Notes: generated by a model from the sequence alone, not told the origin. Shown: positions 12,349 to 26,024, numbered from the stretch's first letter. The stretch is 64,000 nucleotides of DNA from Membranipora membranacea (GCA_914767715.1 OU612071.1:14690948-14754947), one strand, 5' to 3'. Made by a program: numbers and translations.

Positions 12349-15300
12349 TTTGCTGTACTAGTTTGAGTGACTGATGTTGTTTTCAGATTAGATTTCAATT
12401 GAATGAGGTATCCTATGATGGCACAAGTGGTTGATGCCAGCTACAATTATTCGGCTGGCTGTGCTTTACAAGTCACAAGGGTGCTTATCAATAGTGGTCA
12501 ATTATAAAATGTTTTGACCGCATATTGCAACAACACAATTCTTGAAATAAGCTCTATTTCACATAACCCTGTGATTTTTTCATGTGGTTGTATGAAACTG
12601 TTGTCTGTGTTCATCATGAATAGAAAGTCGACACATGAAGATGTTGTCTCTTTGTGTACCTTAGTACAACAAGAAGCCCGAACGAGTTTTGGTGGCTCCA
12701 ACCATGTGTGCATAGGAATGATATGGGGTAGAATTGCTATAACTGCATGAGATTATCAATAGGCTAATTGTGTCAGACACAGATCATAAATATTTAATTG
12801 ATAAAAATATATATTTCGCACAAAATTTAAATAAGATAGGGAGACTGGGTAAATTAGACAGAATGATGACTCGTATACTCATTTCCCTGCAAACGTTTAA
12901 AAGTCGAATATAAAACTTTCCGAAATAACCAGGTAACAAGTGTCAAATTAATGGCCAAATTATTCACTCAAAAGATCAAAGCTTGTTTGGAGATGTACTA
13001 TTTAATTAGTATTATGCTATTGCTTGGAAATCATGCTTTGACATGCATGGACATGCAAGTAGTTAGGTACTGCCTATAATCTGGCAAACATCGAAAAAGC
13101 GGAACCAAATCACAGAATAAAACTGTGTGTTGATTACCTGACACCATGACACCAAGTGCCCGCGATTGGGTAAAACATCTGAACTGTCGGAAAATACTGT
13201 AAAATTTTAGCAAGATGTTTTATGCTAGGGTTAGATGCATGATGTCACAGGATGCCAGAGGATTGACACTGAGCTAGGTCAATGTAATCCATATGTGCTA
13301 TTTATAAATTTTGCTATTATTATAGATAATATCATAGGTCCTGATAGCATAAGGTATTTGTTGTGGTCTACACAATGATCATTTGTGTAGTGCCTCTGTA
13401 TTATGCAGTTAGCATAATTGCAGTTAGCAGTTGCAGTAAGCATAATGTGTCACGAAACACACATCAACATTGAACAAAATGCTGCTGTATAGCAATTTGA
13501 CAGTTTTTTCACTCGCCGATATAATTTGCTTTTCATTAAAGTAGACTTTTTAATTTCATGTCGTTCTTTTTATTTCATTCATCGCTCAGAAATAACCAAT
13601 AAGTAATAAATTATATCAAGTCTCGACCTTTTCCTGTTTCTTTACAAACAAAGAAATAGTTTTCTTTGGCACTCCACAGATTATTACATGTGATGTGTTA
13701 TATTGATTCCGATTTTCTTTATCGCTTTTTTGCAAAACTCCATACTCTCTTAATTCTATCACAGCAGAATAGGAATGCAGCAGTATACAAGGGTATAAAA
13801 ACTATTAAAAATTTTAGTTGACACCCTAGCCTCATTTAATCGTCCTGGGTCAATATAAAAAGCATGGATGAAGATTTGTCGAGCTTAAATTAGACTAGGA
13901 ACTGGTAACAGTTAAAAATAAATTATTGAGCAGTAGAATGTGGCGAAAACTAGGAGAACCCCCCCCCCTGTACGTACAGATTTATGTGGCCTAAAAACCT
14001 TGTTCATAGACCCCTGGTCAATTTTGGGCTTACTGCTTATTTTGCAGTCACTATTATCTGTCCTTTTATTGAACTGTTGAAATTGTTTACATCATAATCA
14101 TTTTGAAACGTGTGGCTGCTGAATCAATCAGTTTGTGGTTTTAGGGAATGTTGGATGAGCCAATTACTTAGCCTATGGAAATTGAATAATGCGAGATATT
14201 ATCATGCATAGTCTGTAAGCTAGTAAATCTTGCACCTAAGTGTATGACTCTGACTTATTCAATAGAAAGTGCATTCCGTAACTATTCTGTCTAAACAGAC
14301 AGAGGATTTGCACACTATTTCCACAGTCCCTGAGTTCATAAAAAGGACAACATAGTCGAAGATTAACCTCCCGCAGTGACAGTTGCCAGATCATGTCAAA
14401 TGCAAACTTAGAAAAAATTATTACTACAGTCAACAGCATTATGATCACAGAGCAAGGATATATATATATATATATATCCTTACTCTGTGATCACATGCAG
14501 GTAGCATACCTGACAAGTCTCCCTTTTTGGTAGGGAGGCTCCCAGTTTTAAGGGGTAATTCCTATCCCCTCCCTATCTCCCTTTCTCCTCCCTTTTTCAG
14601 CTTCCTTTACTCAGAAAGTTTTTGAAGCTACCCTTTGCAAGAGTTACTGTGTTCTCCTACCATCACAGTACACATACCTATGTATTTGCTTATTAACATT
14701 ACGTATTGTAAGTGGCTATTCAATATTCGAGCCTTACCTACCAGTGTTGTTAAGGCTGCTCCTCCCAAGTTGGTTAAATCAAGACAATTTCATCCACATA
14801 TTGAGGTAAAATTATGCAATTAACAAAATTTACAGTCAAGTTTTGGCTTGGAAATATTATACACTAGGCCTAAATTGCATCCACACTCTTGGACGCAGAG
14901 TGGTAGTCCGGGTTTATAGTTCGTCCTTGGAGACCTCCTGATTTCTGGGTCTGCCAACTTGTCATGCATGACAGGTAGTCTTACACCATACCTGCATGTG
15001 ATTGATCGATCATTATCAAGGCAAAGGAATTTCATGATGTTTATCACTTTGATCTTATGACTGCCATCCCACTTTTCAGCCAGATGAAACCTAGCCAGTA
15101 ATGGTTTGATAATCTGACCTTGAGGTTACATAATACTCAGCCTAATTATATTCACTCATGTTACCTCTTAATTAAAATATAAGGGCCATGTCCTAGTATA
15201 CTAGACCAAGTTTGGTCCATTTGCCTGCATTCCGAGTCGCTCCTGATCAACTGGTTACGCCACAGGCGTGACCAGTGGAAGAGAGCAACAGGAATGTTCT

Positions 15301-16618
15301 ATAGTATACCGCCACACCCCAAAGTTACATAATATAGGCCTATTTCATGTAAATGACAATACTAGATGATGTATGTTTATTTACATTGACAATTTTATAA
15401 CTGTATAAATGGACAGTCAATCATCAACTCTATTCAACAGTGGGATCAGAAGCTTAGCAGTGAATTGTATTAGCCCAGTGTTATAATCATAATAATCAGA
15501 GGGTGTCAACAAACTGTCCCTTATTTAGCACAGATTGAACTGAGGCCAAATTAACACAGAATTTATTAGCCCATACTCATCTGTGATTTTCTCTTGTTCA
15601 AAGTCAGCTAAGCTCAGTAGTTTTTTCACAATAAAATTCAGCTGTGTCTGCTCAAGCTAATTTAATTGATCTCCCTCAGAAAAAACACATCGTTGATATA
15701 CAGGCGGCCGATTAAGGTGCTGTCATTTGGAATACTTATGTCTTGCTTTAGGTTATTAGGTATGATACCAGGCAGAATTATTCCTGATCTAATTGACAAG
15801 CACCTTGATTGTATGATAAGATAGATTACAACAAAAAACAACCCACAGGCAGCCCTTAATGGCGCTCGGGATGGCGATCGTGGCTGTAGGTTCCATACTA
15901 TTTAGGTTGACTGCTTTATTCTTTTAGTAATCTGCTTGTGAATTTTCACCTGAGACACTCCTACAAAACCCAGTCAATACAATGCAAAGGCCCAAAATTG
16001 CTCTCTAGGCTTTGGGGCCGGGGCTCTGTGCCGAACCCCGTTGGGTAGGCTTCCAGCGCCCCCCAACCCCTCAGCTGGGTTTACTTAGGCGCTTTGGTAA
16101 AAGATGGCAGGGTCACAATCAAAAGGGAGAAATCGACCCTGTAAATCATTCTCTTAGGAATCATTTCTATAGCATGTATCGCTAGAATTTCAATTTCTGA
16201 TTTTTAAATGTGAGCTTTTTACCTTCAGCGCAGACAGCCACGTATAAATGTGATACCAAAATAACTAATTTGTTGTCTAGATTGCCGATGTGTAATGGAG
16301 ACGGAAGTTTTAGGGATACACTTGTAATACATTGTGAACTGATAAATTGCTTGATTGATTGATGGTATTTATCCTCAAACACTTCGCCAGCAAAGTTCTT
16401 TTGTTGGACTTACCCTTGATTAATTAATTTCTATGTAAGTGTGAGGAGCAAACCCTATCAATCATTATGCATGTCTCAAAGTTGAATTGTCGTTTGCTGA
16501 GATTTCAAAAGTGAACATGTAAATGTGATAATTTTTGTACTAAATGTACTTTATAATTCGTTTAAATTTTAGGAAGACTGAAAACCAGATTTCAACTTCA
16601 AACCATGACTATGTAGTG
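12349..16618. other. Upstream/intergenic block, no supported gene
   Basis: No exon could be supported. It contains the AT-core palindrome at 14441-14494, a G+C-rich patch at about 15990-16080, and a repeat copy at about 15193-15310 that shares GTCCATTTGCCTGCATTC-like sequence with 47.6 kb. Confidence 0.4.
14441..14494. repeat. Palindrome with (TA)n core
   Basis: Arms ATGATCACAGAGCAAGG and CCTTACTCTGTGATCACAT pair with one mismatch around an alternating TA tract (about 14459-14477). The whole can fold into a single long hairpin. Confidence 0.85.
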
Positions 16619-17208
16619 CAAGGGTGTCCAAATTGGGGCCCATGGGCCAAATGTGGCCCACAACTAGCAAATTTAAGTGGCTCAATTGCCATCGTGACAC
16701 TCTACAAACGGCGATAATTCATGCGGGGCCCAAATGTCCTGATAACTCATACCATGCAACATGGTCTGTTTTCTGAAAAAACTTACATGGATTGGCCTAC
16801 AACTGAATAGAGAACAGAACTAGAGAACATCAGTCTGCAAGAAAAGGACACCAAAAAAATTCCCGCTTGTTGAATTAGTTCTCTACATCAAAAATAATTA
16901 CAATACGCCCCTGAATGGTTGTGATTCTCCCGTTTTTATAAGCCGCCCTCTTATTCGCTCATTTGCTAATTTTCGGAATGTAATCAGTTTTGAAAAATCC
17001 TCAACCAGGACATGTGATTATTTGGATTAGTCAGTTCACTAGCCCCAAAAATTATTTCCTCATGCAATGTTCAAAATTATGAAGCAAAATATTTGTTATG
17101 GGGCCTCCTAGCGACTATCAATAATCACCAAGCATAACTACTCTTGGCCCACGGACATTTTCTAAACTGCAAATATAACCCATGGTAGGACAAGTTTGGG
17201 CACCTATG
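16619..17208. mobile_element. hAT-like MITE, 590 bp, with 8-bp target duplication
   Basis: The ends CAAGGGTGTCCAAA and TTTGGGCACCTATG are imperfect inverted repeats. The sequence ATGTAGTG occurs directly before (16611-16618) and directly after (17209-17216) the element, an 8-bp duplication typical of hAT transposons. The interior is G/C-patchy near the ends (GGGCCCATGGGCC) and has no open frame of note. Confidence 0.8.
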
Positions 17209-18585
17209 ATGTAGTGATCACTATTGTTTATTGTTGGTTTGCCTGCAAACTATTTCTACCCTGACTGCATGCCTTCAGGTCAAATCTAGCCATAGTGGTC
17301 AATCAGGATTAACGATCCGATTGTGCCCTTCTCAGAGTTTTCTCCTCACAATAGATCAAGAAAAGCTTCGAGCATCGCTTTTTTTATATATAATTTCCAC
17401 TTATTCAGACAACACCAGGCCCTAAAAGTAATTCAATAGTGCCCAATGAGCAATCCCTCAGGTGATGAACAATTATTGCATGGTCTGGAATCCTTGAACC
17501 TTAGGAATTTATTCGAACAATGTATAAATGTGATTTTTTATGCAAGTGGGAGCAACTCTTTGTTAAGCGTGTGCATAAAATTGTTTACAATAGTTTTTCT
17601 CCTAATTCAAGGATTTGTATTCTATAGTTATTTATGTTGAAGCAAGCAAAGCAATTTATTAAATATAGGGCAGTTGCTGTGCCCACGTGTACGGGCGTAA
17701 TTTTGTGTTATTAAATGTATGGCTGATTGTCTTTGTGACATCAGATTTTAAACCTTGAAACAGAAATAGCGGTAGTTCTCAAACTTGATACGCTGCTGTG
17801 CACATTCCTGCATAGTCAACAAAAAGTCATATTGTATGATTCCTATCTTCCAATTCAAAGCAGCTAATATTATTGTACATGATCTTCCTACATGAAGTTA
17901 AAATTCCGATGGCATGTGGTCCAACCAGTTTGCGTACGGAATTGTAGCATCTGTGTTTAATTCCTGGGTTATGCTTAGATGATAAACGTAATGCAGTCCC
18001 AATGAAATTATGGTTCATGAGAGAACAACTCCCAATTCATCATCGGATGTTAATTTTGCATAAGCCCATGTGACATACGCATAAAATGAGGGTTAGAAAT
18101 GTCAATTTTTCAGAACAAATTAGAACTGGTATGGTGGTTATTATTCGCACTGCTTGTGGACATATGGTAGACGGTGAACATGATATGAACTCGCAACACA
18201 AACATAAAACCTCGTTAAACTTAGCTGCGTGCCTTGCAGCAAAATACAGCCAATCGTCAAAGCCCAGCATGATGGGCCGCAGCATGACTATCAACCTTTC
18301 ACAAAAAGTTGTTCAATCCTGTAAACCACACTCAACTGGACGTTGACCCAAGCCTCATTAGCCTAAAATTCTCCCACAACTAAAAATATGCTATTCAAAT
18401 GGTGGAAACCACTTATTCACTCACAAGTTGCAGTCAGAATAAATGTTTCTAAACAGATAAAATGAAAGATAATAAAATATACTATCTGTAATATCTATTG
18501 ATAAAATTTTGCAAAGCTCTGAGACACAGTAATCATATAATTACTGATGATTATTCATTGATATTGTTTTGATCAGGTTACAAAA
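17209..18585. other. No supported gene
   Basis: Ordinary AT-rich DNA. Several short open frames occur, but none has splice-site support or recognisable sequence. Confidence 0.4.
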
Positions 18586-18589
18586 TGAT

Positions 18590-19211
18590 TTTGAGAGAAC
18601 AGTTTTACACCTGTTTTGCCATGATGTTATTGCTGGATAAGCTTCAAGAAGTTGTAGTGATGTCATTCCACGAAGTCATTCAGAACATTAACAGAGTGTC
18701 ATGAAAGCATTTTTGTCAAATTGCCATATAGTCAATTCCACTAGATGTTACAGTAACAGTCGGTGCACCTTGTTACAACAAGGACATGGCATATCAATCA
18801 TGCTGGATATTATATCGGAGTTATCATAGCATTTTGGAAAACTTCTCGTTAGAACGTTATGTCACAACAGGTGGATAATGTTACACAAAATTGTTAAAAC
18901 AAAGACATTGGATATCAATATTGCTAGATATTATATTGGAGTTATGGGAACATTTTGGATAGCTTGTCGTTAGAGCGTTATGTCAAAACTTGCTGATAAT
19001 GTTACAAATAATAATTTTGTGAGGTGATGGGAATAACATTTTGAGGCGATGTTTTAAACACAATAATATGATATCTCCAATGAGCTGCGTTTCAGCCAGT
19101 CAACCCGATATCATACAACAATATCAGGGAGTATGCTCTTGAATGCAATTGCCCGATCACAACATTATCACGAGGTACAAAACATTTTAAAAACATTTTG
19201 CGTTTGCTGGG
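18590..19211 (-). mobile_element. Second element with CCCAGCAAAC end and internal tandem repeats
   Basis: The right end (AACATTTTGCGTTTGCTGGG, ending at 19211) is the inverse of the left end of the 5286 element. A unit of about 107 bp with period about 121 occurs twice inside (about 18778-18884 and 18899-19005), each copy containing GATATTATAT and GTTATGTCA. The left boundary is not defined. Non-coding. Confidence 0.5.
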
Positions 19212-19886
19212 TAATAGTGTGCTTGTGAATACACTGTCTGGACTCTCAACTTCTATTCTCCTCACACCAAATGAGAAGGTGGAGCAATTGAGCAATAGGT
19301 AAAGCGGTAACTAACTACAGAATGAGTCATTCTCAATAGATAAAAAAAAATCAATCTGAACAGACCTGCCACAGCGTGTTCATAACTACAGGTGTCTAGA
19401 GCCATTTTTGACCAAGCCGTATCTGAACTGGCCATTCAATGAAATAATTTTTATCTCAATATACTAAGAAATAATATCTTCAGAAATTCCCCTCATGCAG
19501 ATATCGAAACTTCAACTATGGGGAAAAGACTCCTTTTATTTTGACGCTACAAGTTAATTTTCATTCCACTAGAAGTCACACTAATTTGTGTATTTATTTT
19601 TGCTATCCCTGCCCATGTAACATTAAAACACTCAAATCTCGCAGCATATTTAATGTTTGTTACAAAAGAAACCAACCAACCATCAGCAGCTGGTTTAATA
19701 AACAAATATATAGAGGTGAAGAATGATTTCTGATCGTTTGATTCCTTGGTCAGACTTTTTGAATTTGCGAGGAAATAAGCAACTATTCCTCAAAAATACT
19801 ATAGATTTATGGTACTTTGAGAATTTTGAATCTTGATCAAATTCGAATTGACACTTACAATTTGAACCGTGCAATATTTTACTTAC

Positions 19887-22800
19887 TGGCTACAGCTCTA
19901 CATTTCCTTGGTGTCAATTTCCTCAGACTCACTCTCACATTTTTTCTACTGTTCCTGCGCCCTGCTACTTTTTGAACTTATTCTTTAGTTGTCTACCTTC
20001 AGATCAGAATGATAGTATGTAAGAAGTTGATGAAAGTAAATAATCAGTCGGAAATTTAGAGGGCATATGTTTTGTGAAAAGGATCAATCTACTTGAAAGA
20101 TACAGAAATAACACATAGCATTTCATCTGACAATGACAACCAGTTATTTTATCGAATGCATTTGAATAATGAAAAAAAAACATTCAGCGGTGAGTGCGTC
20201 TTTATCCGTCTGCTTATTAATAACTCTCAATAAATACTGGGCTTTCAAAGAATAAAAATGGCTGCATACTTCAAACTTGGTATATGGAACATGACTAAAG
20301 CAAAGACTAATTGGTAGCATTCTGACAAGCTGGATAAATATTGAACAATTTAATTTTATAAAATTGTTATCGGTGCCAAATGTTTTCAAGACTCCAGGTA
20401 ACAAACTTAAAAGCGAGCAACGTTCAAGTACTTTAGGAACTTGCTGTCACGGCACCCTTGTCACAAGTTGACTAATAAGCAAACTATACCAATATAATTT
20501 GCATATGACTGACCAATCCAGTCCTGCTTGGCACCAAGTACATTACACAGGTTTTTTTATGGTGACTCCAATTGTACTACTACGATATTTGGAAAATATT
20601 TGATAAAATAAGTTTAAGCACTTTTACTCGACTATGACATGACAACAAGAGAAAGCTCACATCTTGCGCATCAACCATCACTCTTGTGTTATCTTTTGAA
20701 GGTAAAATATCAAATATTACAGCAACCACGCTGGTTTCCATTACAGTACAATATTGTCGATTGAAAAAAGGTTTTGAGATATCAATCCAAGATAAAAAAC
20801 TAGTTTCTCGGTGATTGATTGGCTACAAAAAATAAAAAATGTGTATACTTACTTTTTGCAGCTAGCTGATCATGCGTAATATAATATAAGTCTATGCCAG
20901 CCCCCTCTTTTGATCTCATCCTTGCCGCCAGTTGTGACTGCTTAGGTAATAGATAAAGAATATATGTAAGTTTAAAAGATTTATAGATCATAGGATAAGG
21001 AAATGAATTGCCAATTAATGCTGATTCAATCTACATCAGGGAAATAAAAAGCAACCTTTTATTACCACATTGGCTTAGAACGGAAATCAGATAAATCAAA
21101 TGCTAATGATGCGTATGAATAACCCAATCTGATAAGAGAATAATGCAATAATGCACAATATAGGTTTCATGGAACATGGTAATATCCAACTGCCCTTGAT
21201 GCAAGAGGTGATTTTCTTTATGAAGAGATTTGGCTCATGAGCAAAATTTGTGCAGTCTGAACAACTCATATTGCATAGAATGGCACAGCAACTGCTGATC
21301 ATCAAGTTCCTTCGGAAGATGCGAAACAGTTATTATAATGAATGTATTTGCTCAAATCTGAGATGAAGAGAAATTTTCTAATAAGATCAGTTAGTTAGTT
21401 GATTTTTGTTGGCTATACCTTGATAGTGAACTTGTGGTTAGCAGAGTCAAGGGCGATTCTCAAAACTGCATGGGCACTATAATAAAAAAGGATACAATAG
21501 CTGGTCAAATTACAAATTCAAATAATTGTTACAACACAACCAAAAGAGTGCCTAAAACATGTAGTCCAAATGTAAAAAAGACAGACCGACTGAGTTCTCA
21601 AATGATTTCATAGACGCTGCCGGCGGTGCAAAACACTGATTTGTTACAACAATGAGCCTTTATATGTAAAGAAGCATTGATGCTGTAACAGTGATTAGAC
21701 CTTTTGAAAAACAACGATATACATACATAATAATGATGATTCTATGGATAATAATAATAACAATAAAATTAATAAAGAAGATGATCAGCTTTTCCATGCA
21801 GTGCTGAGTGGAAAGCAGGGGGATGGAGGGTGGGATATTTTAAATATATATATTGTATGCAATAATTGTTAAACAATGCTCAGAGCTATTTTAGAGTATG
21901 TAACATTAACAGTGTTCCTATTGTAAATCTTTCAGAAACAATAACTACACCTACTTAGTTTCGGTTGTAATCAGTCTTGAGTAATGAGAAACAATCTAGA
22001 AACCTTGCAAATGAGAGATCTGTCATCTGGAGCCCCATCAAATGTCTGAATTATTTCAAGTTTGCTTTCCAGCGATGATCATAATAGAAATACAGCATTG
22101 GTACTTTCAACATAAAGTTTGATTCTGATACTATGGTAACTCAGTTCCTGACTGGCTTACTGGCTAATACATTGATTCCAAATATCTATACAGTGGTACA
22201 GGAATTAGCTACCACTCTGTATAGGAGGTAAAAATAGAGCTCAACTAAATTTATTCATTAACTCATTGTCAAAGTTTATTGAATCTTGATGAAATGTGTA
22301 TACCTACTTTTGAAGCTAGCCGATTCCAAAACAGGTGTGTGCTTCTCTCGCTCCAATACAAAAGTGATGGTTATGTATCCATTAGACAGCTGGTGCTTGT
22401 TAGAACAGCCTTCTACTGTGACTACACGCCTACTTGTAATCTGAGACAGTTCACAAGTCGGAATGACGAGATATTATCACTCATTAACCAGAATATAGAT
22501 CAAAAGTTCAAATGCAGCAGATTTGTTGTATTACAACATTGTAGGATCAGAGGCTACAACGGTGTGAATCGATACTGAGAGCTAATATTCTCAGGGGAAG
22601 AGATCTGTTTGATAATCGAAATCAGTAGACTGAATAATAGACTTGTATTGCTAGAGTGACAGAATCGGTGTACAATTAGATCGTTGAAAATAGATAAATC
22701 AGCGGTTAATGATGCGTAATGGATAATAACATCGATAGAAGATCTTGTGCTCCGTTGGGTTACAAGATTTTTATTGATCATAAGTCTGTGAGATATCTAA

Positions 22801-23975
22801 ATATTATCGATTCAACCGGCTAAACAGACATATTCAAATTATTGTCTATAATTAGACTCTTAATGGTATGAGGGGCAAAATTATACACCTGCCATGAAAA
22901 TAGTCATGTGTGGTTATTTTATCATGTTACCCTGGCATGAGCAAACAAATAATGTTGGCAAATATTATAATATTATGTCAAGATAAGATGAACCTGCCCT
23001 ATCATTTCCTTCCATGGTTGCAACATTGTAATACAAAACACTTCGCTTTGCTTAGCCAATGATGTTCTTCCATAAACTGTATCATGTTTCATATATGCAA
23101 TCTCCCATGGGTGTTCCAGTTTGTCGTTTCACCCCAGTCATTCAATAAGAACACTAGATAAGCTGACAAAATATGTTTTCCCACTTAGTGATAGGCTTGA
23201 TGAAAATAACAACATGCAAAATAATCAGTGAGTAACCTATGAACTCAAACATAAAAGCAAATACATAAAGAGGGAGATTTCTCCTTTAATTTTATAGGTA
23301 GTTACTTATCTTTGAATCAATGTTTTCAAATTCTAAATGTGGCGAATGATTTCTCAACATTTTGATGTAACAAGGTTGAGTCACAAACTTATTAATTCTT
23401 GTCTTGTCAAATTTTTTTTCCAGCGCCTTAGACTAGATATTCCAAACACTTTACTTATGCCTATTAGCAATTGGTCTGAACTATAATATTATGCCTCCTC
23501 TTAGTTGGGTCCAGGTGACTTGTTGATCATTTGGTCTCGAGAAATTTTTTTTATTTCTGTCGCTGTGATGGAATGTTTAAATCTGGTAGCATGGATCGTG
23601 GATTTTACTGTCTATTTATGAAACTACATAATATGAATACAGACAAAGAGGCTGGCAATGATGAATTTGTACAATCTAGCAAAAGCAGCTAAACATAAAA
23701 TTGATGGTTGTTTATAATATATAAATAAAAATAGCATGAACAAGATTTAAAACAATCGACATTTGATTTCATATCTTTTTGCCTCATCTAACAATCCAGA
23801 GTAGATTTAGGGACTTGCAGCTACGGAGCCACAATCGGACTGACTTTTTATGGACTGACATGCATTTGTATGCAGACAAAATCCTGTGAAACACGGAAGA
23901 AAAGTACCGGAAATATACTGCCAATCTTACTTTGGGTGGATGCCATCATTGCCTTGCAAATACTTGATTTTAAAC
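19887..23975 (-). CDS. Four phase-chained exons of an unrecognised gene
   Basis: Exons on the minus strand: 23975-23931 (phase 2 to 2), 21476-21419 (2 to 0), 20940-20853 (0 to 1) and possibly 19967-19887 (1 to 1, weak acceptor). The phases chain without a stop. Peptide text includes FKIKYLQGNDGIHP, AHAVLRIALDSANHKFTIK, QSQLAARMRSKEGAGIDLYY and a basic last exon (IAGRRNSRKNVRVSLRK). I do not recognise the family. Both ends are missing: no start, stop or further exons could be assigned. It may continue from the exon at 24881-24737, although the phase does not match directly. Confidence 0.4.
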
Positions 23976-24169
23976 CTAGAAATGACAAAATATACAGCTT
24001 AAGTCAACTGTTCGTGGTGTTACTAAGTTGGATAGTTTAGAATCAATTTTTTTCTTCCAATAACTTTTTTTCCGAAAATTAAAATCAAATGGTCCACGGC
24101 ACGCCGCTCAATCTATTGCAATTTCCAAGCTTCAAATCCAATTGAAATTGATGTAGCTATGGTTAGCTA

Positions 24170-24412
24170 TGGTTAGAATGCACCAGTTATAAGGCACCCC
24201 ACAGCTATAAGGCACCCCTTCGAGTAAAAAGCTGCCCTGATCTCAAGACAATCGCAACTACCACTGAGCTATTCAGCCTCGCTGTTAGGCCACGGTTTCG
24301 GTCTTAGTCAAATATGAAAATGCTTCAAATGATAGCCACGCCTACATACCCCTTTCTTATAAGTGACTTCCTATATAAGGTGCGCGCCCTATAGGTGAGG
24401 TATTACGGCACT
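24170..24412. mobile_element. MITE-like element with TATAAGG motifs and tRNA-like box
   Basis: The left side carries TATAAGGCACCCC twice. The right side carries TATAAGGTGCGCGCC and CCTATAGGTGAGGTATTACG, which read inverted as the kind of end I associate with pogo/Tigger-type MITEs. On the minus strand the middle has an A-box-like TAGCTCAGTGGTAG, but no convincing B-box. Boundaries are approximate. Confidence 0.35.
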
Positions 24413-24736
24413 TTGTGCATGTGCACCAAACAATTCAGGCTGGTTCTTGTTGCACCGTGGCGACTGAACTAATTCAAATGTGCTTGAGTTCTCAAACTGA
24501 AAAGTCAACCCACCCGAACTGGATTGTTAGCTTCTATAATCAAAGTGTAATTAGGCCAATTGGGCCAGTGTGTGGCATTGGCGCTACGGTGCAGAGAGAC
24601 CCGTACTACAGAGTCGCTCTGCAAGCAGTGTGATATTAAGGTACAAATTTGAAATAAGCATGCTTTTTTATGGTAAAAAGGTATCTGCAAGAATTGATAA
24701 CCAAGATTGTAATATCTGCCTTGTATACCAACTTAC

Positions 24737-25530
24737 ATGTTACTGATGAGACTAGTTTGGCTAGGCTGTGTTTTGATGCATATCTCATGCACCAGTAGTT
24801 GACGAGAGGTCCATGTAGACGCATGCAATTCCCATAGTCTGTCATGAAGTGCCATTTAGCAGTCAGACAGTCACCACAAATCTGAGGAAAAAATACCCAG
24901 AGAAAATTAACAGCATGAATGGTTATTACAAGACAATTTTTTCATACCACTCATTATACCTGAATTGTCCAAATATGGGCTAGAGCAGCCTGATATATTG
25001 AACTGGTTTTACTTTGCATTTTAAACTTCCGATGCCAGTCAGGGATATGTGTGCTCATTGAATTCTATATAGCCAAAAGATGAACAATGAAGGTTTCTTT
25101 TTCAGAATTGTCACTTAACGGTCAAATTAATTGCAAAATTAATGCAGTACATGACAATGAAATCGTTTTAACTAGTCAGAGGAAGAGGCATCGCTATTTC
25201 TGAGCTAGATAAGCACTTATTTTTCCCGACATGCAGCAGTAGTTATAAAGACCTTTCTGGCATTTTCATAAAAACTTGTGGATTCTGTAGGCACATGGAG
25301 TGATGTTCATCAACAAGTCCATCAAGAGTGCAAGTCACATCTTCCGTTAGTCTTGGAGAGAAGACAATATGGTGCGCAAAAGAGGAAATGCAGCCCGTTC
25401 AGGTTGATCCAATGGTATGAGACTGCCAATCAGTTGCGGAAGAAATCTCATAAGACACCACATTTGACTCGCACTTTGTTTCATCTCTGTGGATGGAAGA
25501 GTGCAAGGCCAATTCAAAACTTCATGTTGC
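24737..25530 (-). pseudogene. Damaged two-exon copy of a multicopy, probably transposon-derived protein
   Basis: Exon 25530-25276 (acceptor TTTTCACAG; weak donor) reads EMKQSASQMWCLMRFLPQL and LIPLDQPE. Near 25368 the frame shifts by one base, after which VFSPRLTEDVTCTLDG and LVDEHHSMCLQ follow. Exon 24881-24737 (strong TTTTTTCCTCAG acceptor, GTAAGT donor) continues in phase with WHFMTDYGNCMRLHGP and YWCMRYASKHSLAKLV. I recall this order of motifs, ending in a W/Y-WCMRYEAKH block, from unnamed proteins repeated many times in cnidarian, fish and other genomes, probably from a transposon; I cannot name the family. The frameshift suggests a dead copy or an assembly indel. Confidence 0.5.
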
Positions 25531-25929
25531 CTGTGAAAACTTGAGAACTGGTACAATGTAGACCCTGCTAGGATTCAACAAAGTTTCACATATCACTATC
25601 ATGTTTTTTGTCTCTTTTCTTCACTATAAACAGCAACGTCTGTTTCATCCACTCTCTCAGGTCCAATAGCAACAAGTTACACGGAGGTGCAAGAATCAGA
25701 ATTTATCATGCACTGACATTACCATTGATGTTCGGTTAACTATAGGACTGATGTTGTACTGGGCAAAGTCTGCTCCCAGTCAAAACAATAGTGATAATGT
25801 TCAGTCAATCGTAAGCTGTGGTTGGAATTTATAAGGCAGCCACGTTAACACTAAGATATTCACAGCATAACAATACTCTAACTCTAGAAAAACAACTTGA
25901 AACTATGATTACTGTAGGGTTGGACTGAC

Positions 25930-26024
25930 CTTATCATTTCTCTCTGTGCAGCTGCTTGACAGTCTGGATGATATTGCTCTCAAGGTTGTCTGACAAGGAT
26001 AATCTCTGACTGCCGATTTGACAT
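25930..26024 (-). CDS. Candidate exon, unrecognised
   Basis: Acceptor GGTATTTTAG and donor AAG|GTCAGT bound 95 bases. Two frames are readable: one through to the donor (phase 1 to 0, VKSAVRDYPCQTTLRAISS), and one ending at a TGA just before it (LSDNLESNIIQTVKQLHREK, stop). The second looks like a protein C-terminus. Frame and gene membership cannot be settled. Confidence 0.3.
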
